64,000 nt of DNA from positions 1 to 64,000 of the forward strand of contig NZ_FSRI01000003.1 of the NCBI RefSeq assembly GCF_900141775.1, written 5' to 3'. Under the pieces are notes generated by a model, which was given only the letters and a program-made list of their open reading frames with translations, was not told where the DNA came from and searched no databases. The translations under genes were made by a program, and so were the position numbers. Shown in pieces: positions 36,013 through 45,637 of this stretch. The first letter of the stretch is position 1; every line of letters begins with the position of its first letter. Origin of the DNA: Salinivibrio sp. ES.052. Its GTDB lineage: Bacteria > Pseudomonadota > Gammaproteobacteria > Enterobacterales > Vibrionaceae.

Positions 36013-36198
36013 CGAACGTTCGAATAAGCCAAGCAGGCCGATCAAATGCCTATCTGTTCCACAATCTCGCTGATCTTTGTTGTGACAATTGTTAGTTAAA
36101 ATCAAACTTTGTCCGCAGTTTGATCGACAATTCACCAGAGCTAACGATATTTCAAGTAAGATCACAGTGGTGGGTCAAATATTAAGGTAAGAGCAATC

Positions 36199-37110
36199 GT
36201 GCTTCGACTTGTAGGGCTGTTAGTGCTGATTGGGGTATACGCGACACCAAGCTATGCGTTCACAGTAGCAACATGGAATTTTGAATGGCTGACCTTGAAA
36301 GGCGACCAACGAGCAGGTATCCGCCATGCAGACGATTACCAGCAACTTGCAGCAATATTCTCTCGACTTTCGCCTGACGTCTTAGCATTTCAGGAAGTCG
36401 ACAGCCCTGACGCGCTAGCACGTGTCGTACCTAAAGAGAAATACAACTACTACTTTTCCGATCGCTACACCGAGTTAAAACCTTCACAGCAAAGCCAACA
36501 ATTAACCGGTATTGCCGTACGAAAAGAGTGGCAAGTCGAAGATCCGAATGATCTACGCGAGATTGCCCTACCCGGCTTTTTTGGGGTACCTGCTTTGCGA
36601 TATGGGGCCTACCTGGTCATTACTCCCCCCAACCAAGAGCCGATTCATATGATGTCGGTGCATCTAAAGTCTGGCTGTTTTCACCAGTCCCAAGGGACAC
36701 GCAGCTGTGACAAACTTGGCAGGCAATTTAAAGCATTGGCGCAATGGGTCGCTGATCGTGGCGATAAAAACGTGATCATTGCAGGCGATTTCAATCGCTA
36801 TATTGGTGAGAAAAATGACCCATTTTGGCAAAGATTTAACACTCACCGACTTGAAATTGCCCCTCGCTCACCGCACATTATCAATGTGACAAAGAACGTG
36901 CGAGCACGCTGTAAAGCGCGTCGCTACAACTGGCGAACCCAAGCATGGAACCAGGTCATGTACAGCCGCTTAGTTGATCATATTTTAGTGTCTCAGCCAC
37001 TGACATCACGATGGCAATATAGCTTTCAGCATCATTTTGCTTATCATAACGTCATGACATATCGACTCAGCGATCACTGCCCAGTGGTGGCCAAGTTCGA
37101 AAGCCATTGA
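36199..37110 (+). CDS. Secreted endonuclease/exonuclease/phosphatase family protein
   Basis: 303 residues, with signal peptide MLRLVGLLVLIGVYATPSYAF. The EEP fold motifs are ATWNFEWL (N-terminal Asn), FQEVDS (metal Glu), SVHLKSGC, IIAGDFNRY (Asp and Asn) and YRLSDHCPVVAKF (C-terminal Asp-His). The full set suggests an active metal-dependent nuclease or phosphodiesterase acting outside the cytoplasm. GTG start with TAAGGTAAGAG upstream. Confidence 0.8.
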   Translation: MLRLVGLLVLIGVYATPSYAFTVATWNFEWLTLKGDQRAGIRHADDYQQLAAIFSRLSPDVLAFQEVDSPDALARVVPKEKYNYYFSDRYTELKPSQQSQQLTGIAVRKEWQVEDPNDLREIALPGFFGVPALRYGAYLVITPPNQEPIHMMSVHLKSGCFHQSQGTRSCDKLGRQFKALAQWVADRGDKNVIIAGDFNRYIGEKNDPFWQRFNTHRLEIAPRSPHIINVTKNVRARCKARRYNWRTQAWNQVMYSRLVDHILVSQPLTSRWQYSFQHHFAYHNVMTYRLSDHCPVVAKFESH

Positions 37111-37219
37111 CCGATGAAGAAAAGATTGCGAAAGTCGAGCCATCGTTGTCATGGAATTGACACATAATGCCGTTAGCCTCCAGCAATGTGATGGCTTAAA
37201 GGTCACAAAGGAGAAGAAA

Positions 37220-37366
37220 ATGGATATTTTACAACACCAGGTCATCCCCACCGATGACGATCTATTGGCAAATTACCTTGATGATGCCTCTGCGTCTTCG
37301 AGTAGCCAGACGGTGACGGGTAAAAGCGACGTATTTAGTGATGATATCGAAGACGCCACCCGTTAA
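37220..37366 (+). CDS. Small acidic hypothetical protein, 48 aa
   Basis: Starts MDILQHQVIPTDDDLLANYL; it is very rich in Asp and Ser. A strong AAGGAG lies 6 bases before the ATG. No family recognised. It follows the nuclease gene by 109 bp. Confidence 0.6.
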   Translation: MDILQHQVIPTDDDLLANYLDDASASSSSQTVTGKSDVFSDDIEDATR

Positions 37367-37462
37367 CTTGGTGTCGACCAATGCTGTTTTAACACCACGC
37401 TGACAACGACAAACCAGACGATTGATAAGTTGTCAGCAAATTCATCCACGTATCGATATGTT

Positions 37463-37780
37463 ATGAAAAAAGTCCTTTCTGCCGCGCTACTTTGCGTATC
37501 GTTCCTATCATCCCAAGCCTTTGCCGCACCAGAATTGATTGCTAAATCAACACTGGATTTTGGCGACTTTCAAAAAACGGCTAATGTGGAGATCCAAGGT
37601 AATATCCAAGAGGATGTGCTTCGTCTTGCCGAACGTGGGGTGGAAAAAGAAAATGCTGACTATTTTGTGATTGACCAAGTCAGCGAAGATACCCAGAAAG
37701 ATTTACTGGTGGTATCAGTCACCCTTTACCGTGAATCCGCGACCGAAAATCAAAAGACCGTCGAAGATAGGCTCGGATAA
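37463..37780 (+). CDS. DUF1471 (YdgH/BhsA/McbA) periplasmic protein
   Basis: 105 residues with signal peptide (MKKVLSAALLCVSFLSSQAFA). The DUF1471 fold follows, with ANVEIQGN, ADYFVIDQVSED and LLVVSVTLYR. Family members are stress-related periplasmic proteins in enterobacteria; the role here is not known. ATG 37463 chosen over 37430 because the signal peptide begins there. Confidence 0.75.
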   Translation: MKKVLSAALLCVSFLSSQAFAAPELIAKSTLDFGDFQKTANVEIQGNIQEDVLRLAERGVEKENADYFVIDQVSEDTQKDLLVVSVTLYRESATENQKTVEDRLG

Positions 37781-37888
37781 CCCTCACCATCATATCGTCT
37801 AGGTAGGCGTTTTCCTACGTCTACCTACCTTACTCCCTAGGCTCGCGTTTGCTACACTCCTGCTCTTTACAACGATAAGAGCAATGTC

Positions 37889-38704
37889 GTGATTGGAACC
37901 CTCAATAAGATGCGCACAGAAGCCGGCGCACAGATCCAGTATTTTCTCCGCGTAGGAGAGCAAGAGCTACACCTCAATCCTCTACTAGGCCATACGTTAA
38001 CCCTCACACACACAGGAAATATCTTCTGTGATGCCTGCGGTCGAAAAACCAAAAAAAGCTATTCACAAGGGCACTGTTACCCCTGTATGAAGAAGCTAGC
38101 CCGCTGTGATATGTGCATTATGAAGCCCGAAACCTGTCATTATGCACAAGGGACGTGCCGCGAACCTGAGTGGGGCGAGCAGTTCTGCATGACCGACCAT
38201 ATTGTCTATCTCGCCAACACCTCCGGCTTAAAAGTCGGGATTACGCGAGCAAACCAAATGCCAACTCGCTGGCATGACCAAGGTGCCACGCAAGCACTGC
38301 CCGTTTTTCGGGTTAAAAGCCGTCATGTCTCCGGGCTGGTTGAAGTTGCAATGGCAGAGCATGTTGCCGACAAAACGAATTGGCGTGCAATTTTAAAAGG
38401 TGATAACGAAATGTTAGATCTTCATCAACAGGCGGCCCGACTCACACAGGCAGTGGAGACGCAATTAGCCGAGATACGGTTGCAGTTTGGTGCGGATGCT
38501 ATCTTACCAGCAGACTTAGATGCACTGACCATCAAGTACCCTGTCACCGAACACCCAAGTAAAATCAGCTCGCATAACTTTGATAAAAACCCAGAAGTGA
38601 GCGGTATATTGAAAGGGATAAAAGGCCAGTATTTAATTTTCGATACGGGCGTGATCAATATTCGCAAATTCACCAGCTACGAAATCACTGCCTCACACGG
38701 GTAA
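37889..38704 (+). CDS. DUF2797 zinc-ribbon protein with GIY-YIG-like segment
   Basis: 271 residues. A four-Cys cluster (CDAC ... CYPC, about residues 47-68) is followed by a second Cys set (CDMC, C, C) to about 94. Then DHIVYLANTSGLKVGITRANQMPTRWHDQGA looks like the core of a GIY-YIG nuclease fold, with YLA and KVGIT-x7-RW. Matches the DUF2797 family. GTG start. Confidence 0.75.
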   Translation: MIGTLNKMRTEAGAQIQYFLRVGEQELHLNPLLGHTLTLTHTGNIFCDACGRKTKKSYSQGHCYPCMKKLARCDMCIMKPETCHYAQGTCREPEWGEQFCMTDHIVYLANTSGLKVGITRANQMPTRWHDQGATQALPVFRVKSRHVSGLVEVAMAEHVADKTNWRAILKGDNEMLDLHQQAARLTQAVETQLAEIRLQFGADAILPADLDALTIKYPVTEHPSKISSHNFDKNPEVSGILKGIKGQYLIFDTGVINIRKFTSYEITASHG

Positions 38705-38722
38705 CGGAAGCATCATTATCAA

Positions 38723-38764
38723 ACCGTGCAAGCCTACACACATGTTTGCACGGTATTTGTCTTT
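38723..38764. terminator. Hairpin between DUF2797 and DUF3389 genes
   Basis: ACCGTGCAA/TTGCACGGT stem with a 14-base loop, followed on the plus strand by ATTTGTCTTTT. Likely serves the plus-strand gene. Confidence 0.5.
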
Positions 38765-38825
38765 TATAGCCAAGCGAATATTGTCGAGAGCAAAGCCTCT
38801 CGCTACCACGTCACGTTAGCACGCG

Positions 38826-39050
38826 TTATTGTGGTTGAATCCCTGTGATATCGGTAATGGCCTCAATGTTTTCCTGACGCAAAGGAAATGACCAGCGTAC
38901 ATCACCCGCATCCGCGACCAACATATTGGCACTGGCGATGATCTGCAAAGCATCCGACTGTACATGCAGTGTCGCTTTCAGAGCAGGCAGCTTTATCACT
39001 ACTTCATGCGCAGTCACAATCAGCTTTCCTTGTTCAATATCAACGACCAT
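38826..39050 (-). CDS. DUF3389-like small protein, 74 aa
   Basis: Residues such as MVVDIEQGKLIVTAHEVVIKL and VRWSFPLRQ recall DUF3389 proteins of vibrios. It overlaps the thioesterase end by 11 nt, so it is translated from the same message. No known function. Confidence 0.6.
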   Translation of the reverse strand: MVVDIEQGKLIVTAHEVVIKLPALKATLHVQSDALQIIASANMLVADAGDVRWSFPLRQENIEAITDITGIQPQ

Positions 39051-39504
39051 GATGAGACACGCCTTGAGAAGAAGAGGTAACCCGTTTATCGGTCAGTACT
39101 GCCATCGTTAAGCGGCTCACACAAACATCACGCCCTCGCTCATCACTCAGAACAATACTCCACACTTGGGTCGTTGCACCTAAATGAATAGGATTGGCCA
39201 CTCCAGTGACAACACCTGACCGCATCGCCCGTAAATGGTTGGCATTAATATCCAACCCGACACAATATTTTTCTTCCGGCACACACATATTAGCAGCCAA
39301 TGACCCCAAGGTTTCAGCCAACACGACAGACGCTCCACCGTGCAACATACCGAGAGGCTGATGAGTATGTGGCGCCACTGGCATGGTGCCCGTTAAACTG
39401 TTGTCATCAAACGCCGTGTAGGTGATCCCCAAGTGCTCAACCAGTGTGTTAGCCGATGAGGCGTTTAGCCCCTCTAACGACATCGCTTTTTTCCAAATGC
39501 TCAC
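39040..39504 (-). CDS. menI: Hotdog-fold thioesterase, MenI/YdiI-like
   Basis: 154 residues from GTG 39504 (SIWKKAMSLEGLNA), directly comparable with E. coli YdiI (IWKRKITLEALNA). The active-site region HQPLGMLHGGASVVLAETLGS carries the catalytic Glu; VGLDINANHLRA follows. MenI removes CoA from 1,4-dihydroxy-2-naphthoyl-CoA in menaquinone synthesis. The C-terminus runs about 15 residues past YdiI. The longer open frame from 39561 has no ribosome-binding site at its start. Confidence 0.8.
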   Translation of the reverse strand: MSIWKKAMSLEGLNASSANTLVEHLGITYTAFDDNSLTGTMPVAPHTHQPLGMLHGGASVVLAETLGSLAANMCVPEEKYCVGLDINANHLRAMRSGVVTGVANPIHLGATTQVWSIVLSDERGRDVCVSRLTMAVLTDKRVTSSSQGVSHHGR

Positions 39505-39691
39505 AACTTCCTCGCCCATAGGTGGTTCGGTGCAACTATAGCCAAAGCCGTGCATCACCAAAGATGCCTACATCGACGTAGCAGCTAAGACCGTCTCATC
39601 GTAGACGCGTACGCGATAACGCAGTACATTACCCCTACTCTCTGTCTTTATTGCAACGTTCACGTTTGACAAAACGATACAGGAAATGATC

Positions 39692-40492
39692 ATGCGACGC
39701 ACGGCTAAAACAGTCATTTTGTCTCTGTGCTTCACCCTCATTCTCACCGCCTGCTCAAACTCTCCCACTGGCCGCAGCCAGCTTTTGCTCTTTTCTGGTG
39801 ACCAAATGGCGAACTTAGGTCAGCGCTCGTTTGAAGAAATGAAGCAGACACAACCGATTAGTGAAGACAAAGCCGTGACTGCATATGTGCAGTGCGTCAC
39901 GGAGGCGATTTTAAAAGTGGTACCACCACAATCCGACTTCTCCGAATGGGAAGTCGTCGTGTTCGATAGTGAGCAAGTCAACGCATTTGCCTTACCGGGT
40001 GGCAAAGTCGGTGTCTATACAGGCTTGCTCGATGTGGCAGAAACGCCCGATCAATTAGCGGCGGTCATTGGGCATGAAATTGGGCATGTATTATCAGAGC
40101 ACAGTAATGAGCGTCTCTCTCGCTCTCAACTTGCCGCCCTCGGGCTCACGATTACCGGTATGTCTCTATCGGATAGCCCTCATGCCGCCATGGCAATGGC
40201 AGGTCTAGGACTTGGCGTTCAAGTCGGTATTTTACTGCCCTACAACCGTGCGCAAGAATCCGAATCGGATAAGATTGGTCTACAACTGATGCATCAAGCC
40301 GGTTTCAATCCGAGTGCCAGTGTCGACCTATGGCGCAATATGGCCAAAGCGTCTGATGGCGCGCCGCCAGAATTGCTCTCGACTCACCCTTCTCCCGACA
40401 CGCGAATCAAAGCACTGGAAACCGGTATCACACGCTTACCCGACATCCCCCATCGAATGGCAACAGGATGCCAGCGCCCCAGCAAATCGTAA
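39692..40492 (+). CDS. M48-family metalloprotease lipoprotein (LoiP/BepA-like)
   Basis: 266 residues. A lipoprotein signal ends in LTAC at about residue 21. The zinc motif is VIGHEIGHVL, with a downstream Glu in AQESESDKIG. Similar to YcaL/LoiP, which degrade envelope proteins. AGGAA lies upstream of ATG 39692. The C-terminus is short, with no TPR repeats, unlike BepA. Confidence 0.85.
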   Translation: MRRTAKTVILSLCFTLILTACSNSPTGRSQLLLFSGDQMANLGQRSFEEMKQTQPISEDKAVTAYVQCVTEAILKVVPPQSDFSEWEVVVFDSEQVNAFALPGGKVGVYTGLLDVAETPDQLAAVIGHEIGHVLSEHSNERLSRSQLAALGLTITGMSLSDSPHAAMAMAGLGLGVQVGILLPYNRAQESESDKIGLQLMHQAGFNPSASVDLWRNMAKASDGAPPELLSTHPSPDTRIKALETGITRLPDIPHRMATGCQRPSKS

Positions 40493-40650
40493 AGAGAACA
40501 AAACATCTCATTAACACAGTGAATAGCATCACAATACGTTAAAGTAATAGAGGAAAACGCGCTTAACAGACACGACCTCCGTCTCTTATCACACAAATTG
40601 TTAACACGTATGTTACGCTTTAATTTTGGGCCGTGGACAATAAACCCGTG

Positions 40651-42195
40651 ATGATAAGGCGATTAATCATCTTATTGTTAAGCGTAATGCTAGTGCCCGT
40701 TGTCATTGCAACGCCACAGTCTTATGCCGATTCATTTGATCAGATGTTTGAGAAACATGCACTGGTGATGCTGTTGATCACTCCAGAAACAGGTCAAATT
40801 ATTGCCGCCAACTCCGCGGCGAGTCAATTTTACGGTTATTCACGTCAAACACTGACACAAATGAATATCGCTGAGCTTAACAATTTACCACGAGAGGCTG
40901 TCGCCGAAGAACGCAAGCTCGCCAACTTAGAAAACCGCAATTATTTTGTTTTTCGTCATAAGTTAGCGGATGGTTCCGCAAGAACAGTCAAGGTCTCCTC
41001 CGTCCCTATTTCCTATCGTGGTGAAAACCATCTTTTTTCTATCATCACAGACATCAGTGATTTTCGTGCTACACAAGAATCGCTTTGGCACTATCAAAAT
41101 CGCTTAGAGCAAATGGTGGAGCAACAAACCAAACAACTTGATCAACAAAAAGATCACCAACTCGTTATTACCTCATTGATTATCGTTTTCCTCGGGGTCG
41201 TATTGACAGCCATGTGGTTGGTATTACGGAAAAAACACCGAACGGAGTACGAGCTGCAATTGGAACGTAAACGGTTGGATGAAATCATTCGAGGCACTAA
41301 CGTAGGAACTTGGGAGTGGCATATTCCGAGTGGTCAGGTTGTGATTAATGATCATTGGGCGGGCATTCTGGGCTACAGTAAAACGGAAGTACAACCCGTC
41401 ACGTTCGAGACGTGGAAACAGCGTTGCCATAGCGATGATTTCATTCGTGCCCAACACCGAATCCAGTCCGCTTTTGACGGAAAAACGCCCGATTATGAAT
41501 GCGAATTCAGGATGTTACACAAAGAAGGATTTTGGGTTTGGATCCTTGCGAAAGGAAAAGTCATGGAGTGGGATCGAGAAAACAGCCCTGTTCGAATGGT
41601 AGGAACACACCAGAACATCAATGAAACGAAGCGTTTATATCTGCAATTTGAGCATATGGCGCACACAGACACCCTCACGGGGGCACTCAATCGGATGGCA
41701 TTTAAGCAACGAGCAGATGCCGCTCTCAATCATGCTCGCCAGCATGGTGCACACTTTACTTTATTATTTATTGATTTAGATGGTTTCAAAACCATCAACG
41801 ACACGTACGGACATGATGCAGGCGACAGCGTACTCATCGAAACCACCAAACGCATGAGTCACAGCATCCGTACTTCTGATACGCTCGCCCGTCTTGGCGG
41901 TGATGAATTTGCCGTGCTCCTGGAATATACTAGCCACCCAGATGATGCTGGACGCGTTGCCAAAAAGATCATTGATAGCCTTAATGCACCCTTTACCGTC
42001 AACGACAATCAACAGGCCACACTCTCAGCGAGTATTGGTATCGCCTGCTATCCAGATCACGGCGAATCTGTTGAAGCATTATTAAATTGCTCCGATGCGG
42101 CTATGTATTACGCTAAAAAATCACTAAAAGGAGGCACCTACGCACTCTGTGACCCCACACGCAATACCACTGCGTCTAACAGATCAACAAACTAG
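40651..42195 (+). CDS. PAS-PAS-GGDEF diguanylate cyclase
   Basis: 514 residues from ATG 40651. An N-terminal hydrophobic segment and a first PAS domain (about 30-140) are followed by a coiled coil and a membrane span near 176-198. The second PAS with PAC (about 220-345) is followed by GGDEF at about 355-505. The catalytic motif LGGDEF is intact, and an inhibitory I-site RTSD stands five residues before it, so feedback by cyclic-di-GMP is expected. The membrane-bound arrangement places the first PAS in the periplasm. Confidence 0.85.
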   Translation: MIRRLIILLLSVMLVPVVIATPQSYADSFDQMFEKHALVMLLITPETGQIIAANSAASQFYGYSRQTLTQMNIAELNNLPREAVAEERKLANLENRNYFVFRHKLADGSARTVKVSSVPISYRGENHLFSIITDISDFRATQESLWHYQNRLEQMVEQQTKQLDQQKDHQLVITSLIIVFLGVVLTAMWLVLRKKHRTEYELQLERKRLDEIIRGTNVGTWEWHIPSGQVVINDHWAGILGYSKTEVQPVTFETWKQRCHSDDFIRAQHRIQSAFDGKTPDYECEFRMLHKEGFWVWILAKGKVMEWDRENSPVRMVGTHQNINETKRLYLQFEHMAHTDTLTGALNRMAFKQRADAALNHARQHGAHFTLLFIDLDGFKTINDTYGHDAGDSVLIETTKRMSHSIRTSDTLARLGGDEFAVLLEYTSHPDDAGRVAKKIIDSLNAPFTVNDNQQATLSASIGIACYPDHGESVEALLNCSDAAMYYAKKSLKGGTYALCDPTRNTTASNRSTN

Positions 42196-42205
42196 TGGCC
42201 TCTCA

Positions 42206-42664
42206 TCATGATGACGAGGACGCAGTCGCTCCTCGTGGTGTTTGACTGGCAAGTGCCTCGTTAGTAACATCTTGAATTGAAATAAACATATGATTCACTT
42301 CACCTCGCGTATTGGCCATCGGGTGCATGGTGACATTTTGATACATAAAGGGAAGCTGACCGGTGATCGGACGTACATGGCGACAGCGAAATAAATAAGG
42401 GCGCTGCTGCCAAACAATAAAGCTGCGGCAACGAAGTTCAAATACAGGTTGCGACTTCGCACGAAACCACGGCTCGTTGATTTCCGGAAAAACATCAAAT
42501 AATGAGCGGTTTTGCACATCCTTCGCATGCTTACCGCTATGGTGAACCATAAACCCATTCCACATTTGCACTTGAAAATCGCGATCCAATACAATCAACC
42601 CCATGTCGATGTGTTGCACGATATCTAGCATCCAATGGAATTGGTCAAAATCTTGTGTGCTCAT
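42206..42664 (-). CDS. PAS-domain protein
   Basis: 152 residues. A single PAS-like domain (GLIVLDRDFQVQMWNGFMVHHSG .. DVFPEI) is followed by a PAC region (HMFISIQDVT). No output domain. Translated from ATG 42664, four bases after the upstream response-regulator stop, with GGAGTAATGCG as the site. Likely a sensor partner of that regulator. Confidence 0.75.
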   Translation of the reverse strand: MSTQDFDQFHWMLDIVQHIDMGLIVLDRDFQVQMWNGFMVHHSGKHAKDVQNRSLFDVFPEINEPWFRAKSQPVFELRCRSFIVWQQRPYLFRCRHVRPITGQLPFMYQNVTMHPMANTRGEVNHMFISIQDVTNEALASQTPRGATASSSS

Positions 42665-42668
42665 CGCA

Positions 42669-43670
42669 TTACTCCTCATCCATCAGATACGCCAACTTCG
42701 CATCGAGCAGCGGCAATGACTCATCCAAAAGCAAAAGCAAAAGGTCACACTTAATATCTGTGCCATCAATTTGATAACTGACCTCTATGGTCACCGTTCG
42801 CTTCCATGACCCTTTCATCGCCGCAATTAATTGATCAACGTCAGCATGCTGACCTAATAAGGCCGGATAACTTTGCGAGAACTCTAATGCACCTTGGTCA
42901 CCCAGGCCTCTTAAGAAAGCACTGATCAAGATATTACTGATATCCACCAGCAGTTCGAGTTCGTTATCCACTGAACCATCGTCAGGGTAATCAAGTAATT
43001 GAACCATTTCGGTAATACTGGAATCACTGATTAGCATCAGTGCTTCACCTGTAATGCCTTCACCACTGAACCCTTGGCACACGCCGTTCATCGTATTTGA
43101 CTGTGCCAGATGTCGGATTGTCATTGTCAGTTCAGTGACTTCAAACACATTAACTTGTGGTAAAGGCATATGCACAAACACACCACAGTGACGTGCTAAT
43201 TTATCAGCCGCTTGACCCATCGCTATATTCACGACTTCCATGTAAATATCACGACGATTCAGCTTTTCTGTCGAGGTATGAGAACGCTCAGAGTCTGATA
43301 ATGAGGCCGTCGGTAAGTAAGCTTTAATGAGTGCATCAACCCGTTCACGACTGATGGGTTTTTTAACAAAGTCTTTCGCCCCACGCTCTAAGACTTGCTG
43401 TTGCGCTAACGGCTGAATATCACCAGAAACCACGATGACGGGAACGGTCATTTCCGCCTCTTGCATTGCCTCTAGGGTTTGATATCCATCCAACTCAGGC
43501 ATGGTCAAATCAAGAAACATGATATCGATCGCCTGACTATTCAGCACCTCTAGTGCTACCTTGCCATTTTCAGCAAAGTGTACATCCGCATCAAGATCCT
43601 TCGGTAGGGTCCGTGATAACTGTTTGCGCGCGAGTGCGGAATCATCAGTGATCAGTATTTGTTTGGTCAA
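42669..43670 (-). CDS. Response regulator fused to CheC/CheX-type phosphatase
   Basis: 333 residues. The receiver domain (residues 1-118) has acidic TDD at 8-10, the phosphoacceptor Asp54 and Lys104. From about 140 a CheC/CheX-like domain shows EVVN (Glu145, Asn148) as in the first ExxN active site of CheC. The second expected site reads DISN (Asp in place of Glu). A self-dephosphorylating or chemotaxis-sink role is possible. Coupled to the PAS gene. Confidence 0.75.
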   Translation of the reverse strand: MTKQILITDDSALARKQLSRTLPKDLDADVHFAENGKVALEVLNSQAIDIMFLDLTMPELDGYQTLEAMQEAEMTVPVIVVSGDIQPLAQQQVLERGAKDFVKKPISRERVDALIKAYLPTASLSDSERSHTSTEKLNRRDIYMEVVNIAMGQAADKLARHCGVFVHMPLPQVNVFEVTELTMTIRHLAQSNTMNGVCQGFSGEGITGEALMLISDSSITEMVQLLDYPDDGSVDNELELLVDISNILISAFLRGLGDQGALEFSQSYPALLGQHADVDQLIAAMKGSWKRTVTIEVSYQIDGTDIKCDLLLLLLDESLPLLDAKLAYLMDEE

Positions 43671-43794
43671 AAGCCTCTCCTTTTCTACTTCTTAATTGAG
43701 AGTATGGCAGCGTGAACACTGTAAGCATAAACCAAGTTAGACCAAGATGAGGGCAAACCAGTAAAATGACGGCGATTCTTTTTGCTGATGAGCG

Positions 43795-45360
43795 CTAGCT
43801 ATCGTATTGACATAAATAGGCAAGCCGGTCAGGACGGCTCATTAGTTCGGGGGCTTGTAAATAAAAGTGGTGTAGGCAAGTCAAACAAAGCTGGACACAG
43901 TCATACACTTTTTCACTGACGGTCTCGGGATCATCATCGAATGCCCCCGTTAATAGCGCACGCCAATCGTCCGCAAGCTGATCGATTATTGCCGGATCCA
44001 CCTCATGTTTCACCAGTGTTGTCACCGCGGCTTTGATGGGCACTATGTCCTCACTCGCGGCAAAAATATTACGCAGAGAAATAATGGCATCCACTAATCC
44101 GTCTTGGGTCGCCGGCTTTTTTGCTGCGGTATATAGGCGCGACATCGCCAGTCTGATCCCACTCGAGTCGGTATCATCCACCAACATGCTCCAGCGCTCA
44201 ATGTCTATAAGATCCGCCTCGCTGATCGCGATCGGATCATCTGTTTCTGCCACTGAGCCAAAATCCTGTCTTCGGTTGTCCAACGAAAAGGGATCAATTC
44301 GCCATACCCATTCCGGTGCAACAAACGCCTTATGTTGGCCTAGGTAGCAAAGCGCCATACATAGAATAATATTCAGCTCTATGGTTTGCTGCTCCGTGTT
44401 GGCATCCAGCACTTCCTCGGGCCAATCATCATCTTCAAGAAATTCACCAAAATTAATCGCGAAAGCGTATCCGGATTCCAGCATAAAACCGTTATCACGC
44501 CGCTTCGCCATCAATCCAGCGGCTTGTAAGACATACTCAGCAATACTGGGGGTATAGCGACGTACACTCCCCCATTTGGTATCCAATTCTGCCAAATTAG
44601 TCAGTGCCGCATTACGAAACCCCACAAACATGGGAATATGCGCGACCTCACCATCGGCAAGACTACGTGCCATTTCTAGCATTTCTTGTACTGTGCTAAC
44701 AAAGCGATCGGCACTCACCACACCGCGAATACGCATTAGATCGTAACTATTAACGAGGATAGAAACAGGTAAACTCGCTAAACTCACTACGCCTCGATGT
44801 CCCGTTGCATCTTTGTAGTCACCACAAGTCTGCTGCGGCTCTTTCCCTGTGGTGGTAAACAATCTCGACAATGCTGGATCCGCAGCCATCCGTTTTTGCA
44901 CTAATTTACTCACTGGAAATTGCTCAATCGCCGCGGTCAAGTAACCCGCTCCACGATAAAAAAGATGTGGGCGTTGTCCCGCTTTGATTAAAAACAGAGG
45001 ATAAAGCTCGCCCGCCAATTGGCAAAAAGCACTGGTCAACGCATCGGCGCTACTGATCCGAGTGGCCAACTCCCCGCCTTGCTGCGCACGCCAAACATTA
45101 AACACATGACGACCGTTTTGCATCACATGGGGAAGTCGATAAAAGAATGACTGCTCACTTTCTCCCTGTTCGACTGCAGACACACGAAGTTGGCGACATA
45201 ATTCAATGTACTGATTAAGGGTATCGCGCTGAATGCGGCTTAATCCCAGTTTTTGCATTAAGATCAATCGGCCTTCAGCCTCTGTGACATTTAAGATGTA
45301 ACTCACCACACGGTGGCCCATCGCTTTCACAAAATGCGGTATGGCCGGATAGGACATCAT
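43795..45360 (-). CDS. Large hypothetical protein, 521 aa
   Basis: No family recognised. There is no signal peptide and no membrane span; the protein looks globular and helical, with Trp-rich segments (EWVWRIDPF, DDWPEEVL) and an acidic C-terminal half. It is preceded on the same strand by nothing and followed, 124 bp on, by the response regulator/PAS pair, so it may belong to the same signalling unit. The start MMSYP lacks a clear ribosome-binding site. Confidence 0.7.
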   Translation of the reverse strand: MMSYPAIPHFVKAMGHRVVSYILNVTEAEGRLILMQKLGLSRIQRDTLNQYIELCRQLRVSAVEQGESEQSFFYRLPHVMQNGRHVFNVWRAQQGGELATRISSADALTSAFCQLAGELYPLFLIKAGQRPHLFYRGAGYLTAAIEQFPVSKLVQKRMAADPALSRLFTTTGKEPQQTCGDYKDATGHRGVVSLASLPVSILVNSYDLMRIRGVVSADRFVSTVQEMLEMARSLADGEVAHIPMFVGFRNAALTNLAELDTKWGSVRRYTPSIAEYVLQAAGLMAKRRDNGFMLESGYAFAINFGEFLEDDDWPEEVLDANTEQQTIELNIILCMALCYLGQHKAFVAPEWVWRIDPFSLDNRRQDFGSVAETDDPIAISEADLIDIERWSMLVDDTDSSGIRLAMSRLYTAAKKPATQDGLVDAIISLRNIFAASEDIVPIKAAVTTLVKHEVDPAIIDQLADDWRALLTGAFDDDPETVSEKVYDCVQLCLTCLHHFYLQAPELMSRPDRLAYLCQYDS

Positions 45361-45571
45361 AATTGCCTAACCTTACGTGAATAACGAATGATTAAAGATA
45401 TCGGCACCTTTAGTAAAAACTATACGTCGCGACACCGTCTTATGTCCTTTTTGCTTATGTTTCCGCCGATGGTCAGCCATAGTCTGTTAGCCAGCGCATC
45501 ATGGTTTCAAGCATTCCCCTTTCGATGACAAACCCAGAAACAATTTTACCCACAAAGGTAGCAGCGAGTAC

Positions 45572-45618
45572 TTGACCAAGCGATCACCCCCATCTATTCT
45601 AGCGTACAAGTGTACGCT
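45572..45618 (+). promoter_or_regulatory. Desaturase promoter with FabR-like operator
   Basis: TTGACC (45572-45577), a 17-bp spacer and TATTCT (45595-45600) form a good sigma-70 promoter. Right after the -10 is the perfect palindrome AGCGTACAAGTGTACGCT (45601-45618), which agrees with my recollection of the FabR site in front of fabA/fabB of E. coli. A repressor there would cover the transcription start. Confidence 0.7.
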
Positions 45619-45637
45619 TAAATAAAGATAAAGAGTT

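Noticed and set aside
39568-39768. Minus-strand frame upstream of the thioesterase
   Set aside because: It lies opposite the start and signal peptide of the M48 lipoprotein gene and has no family features.
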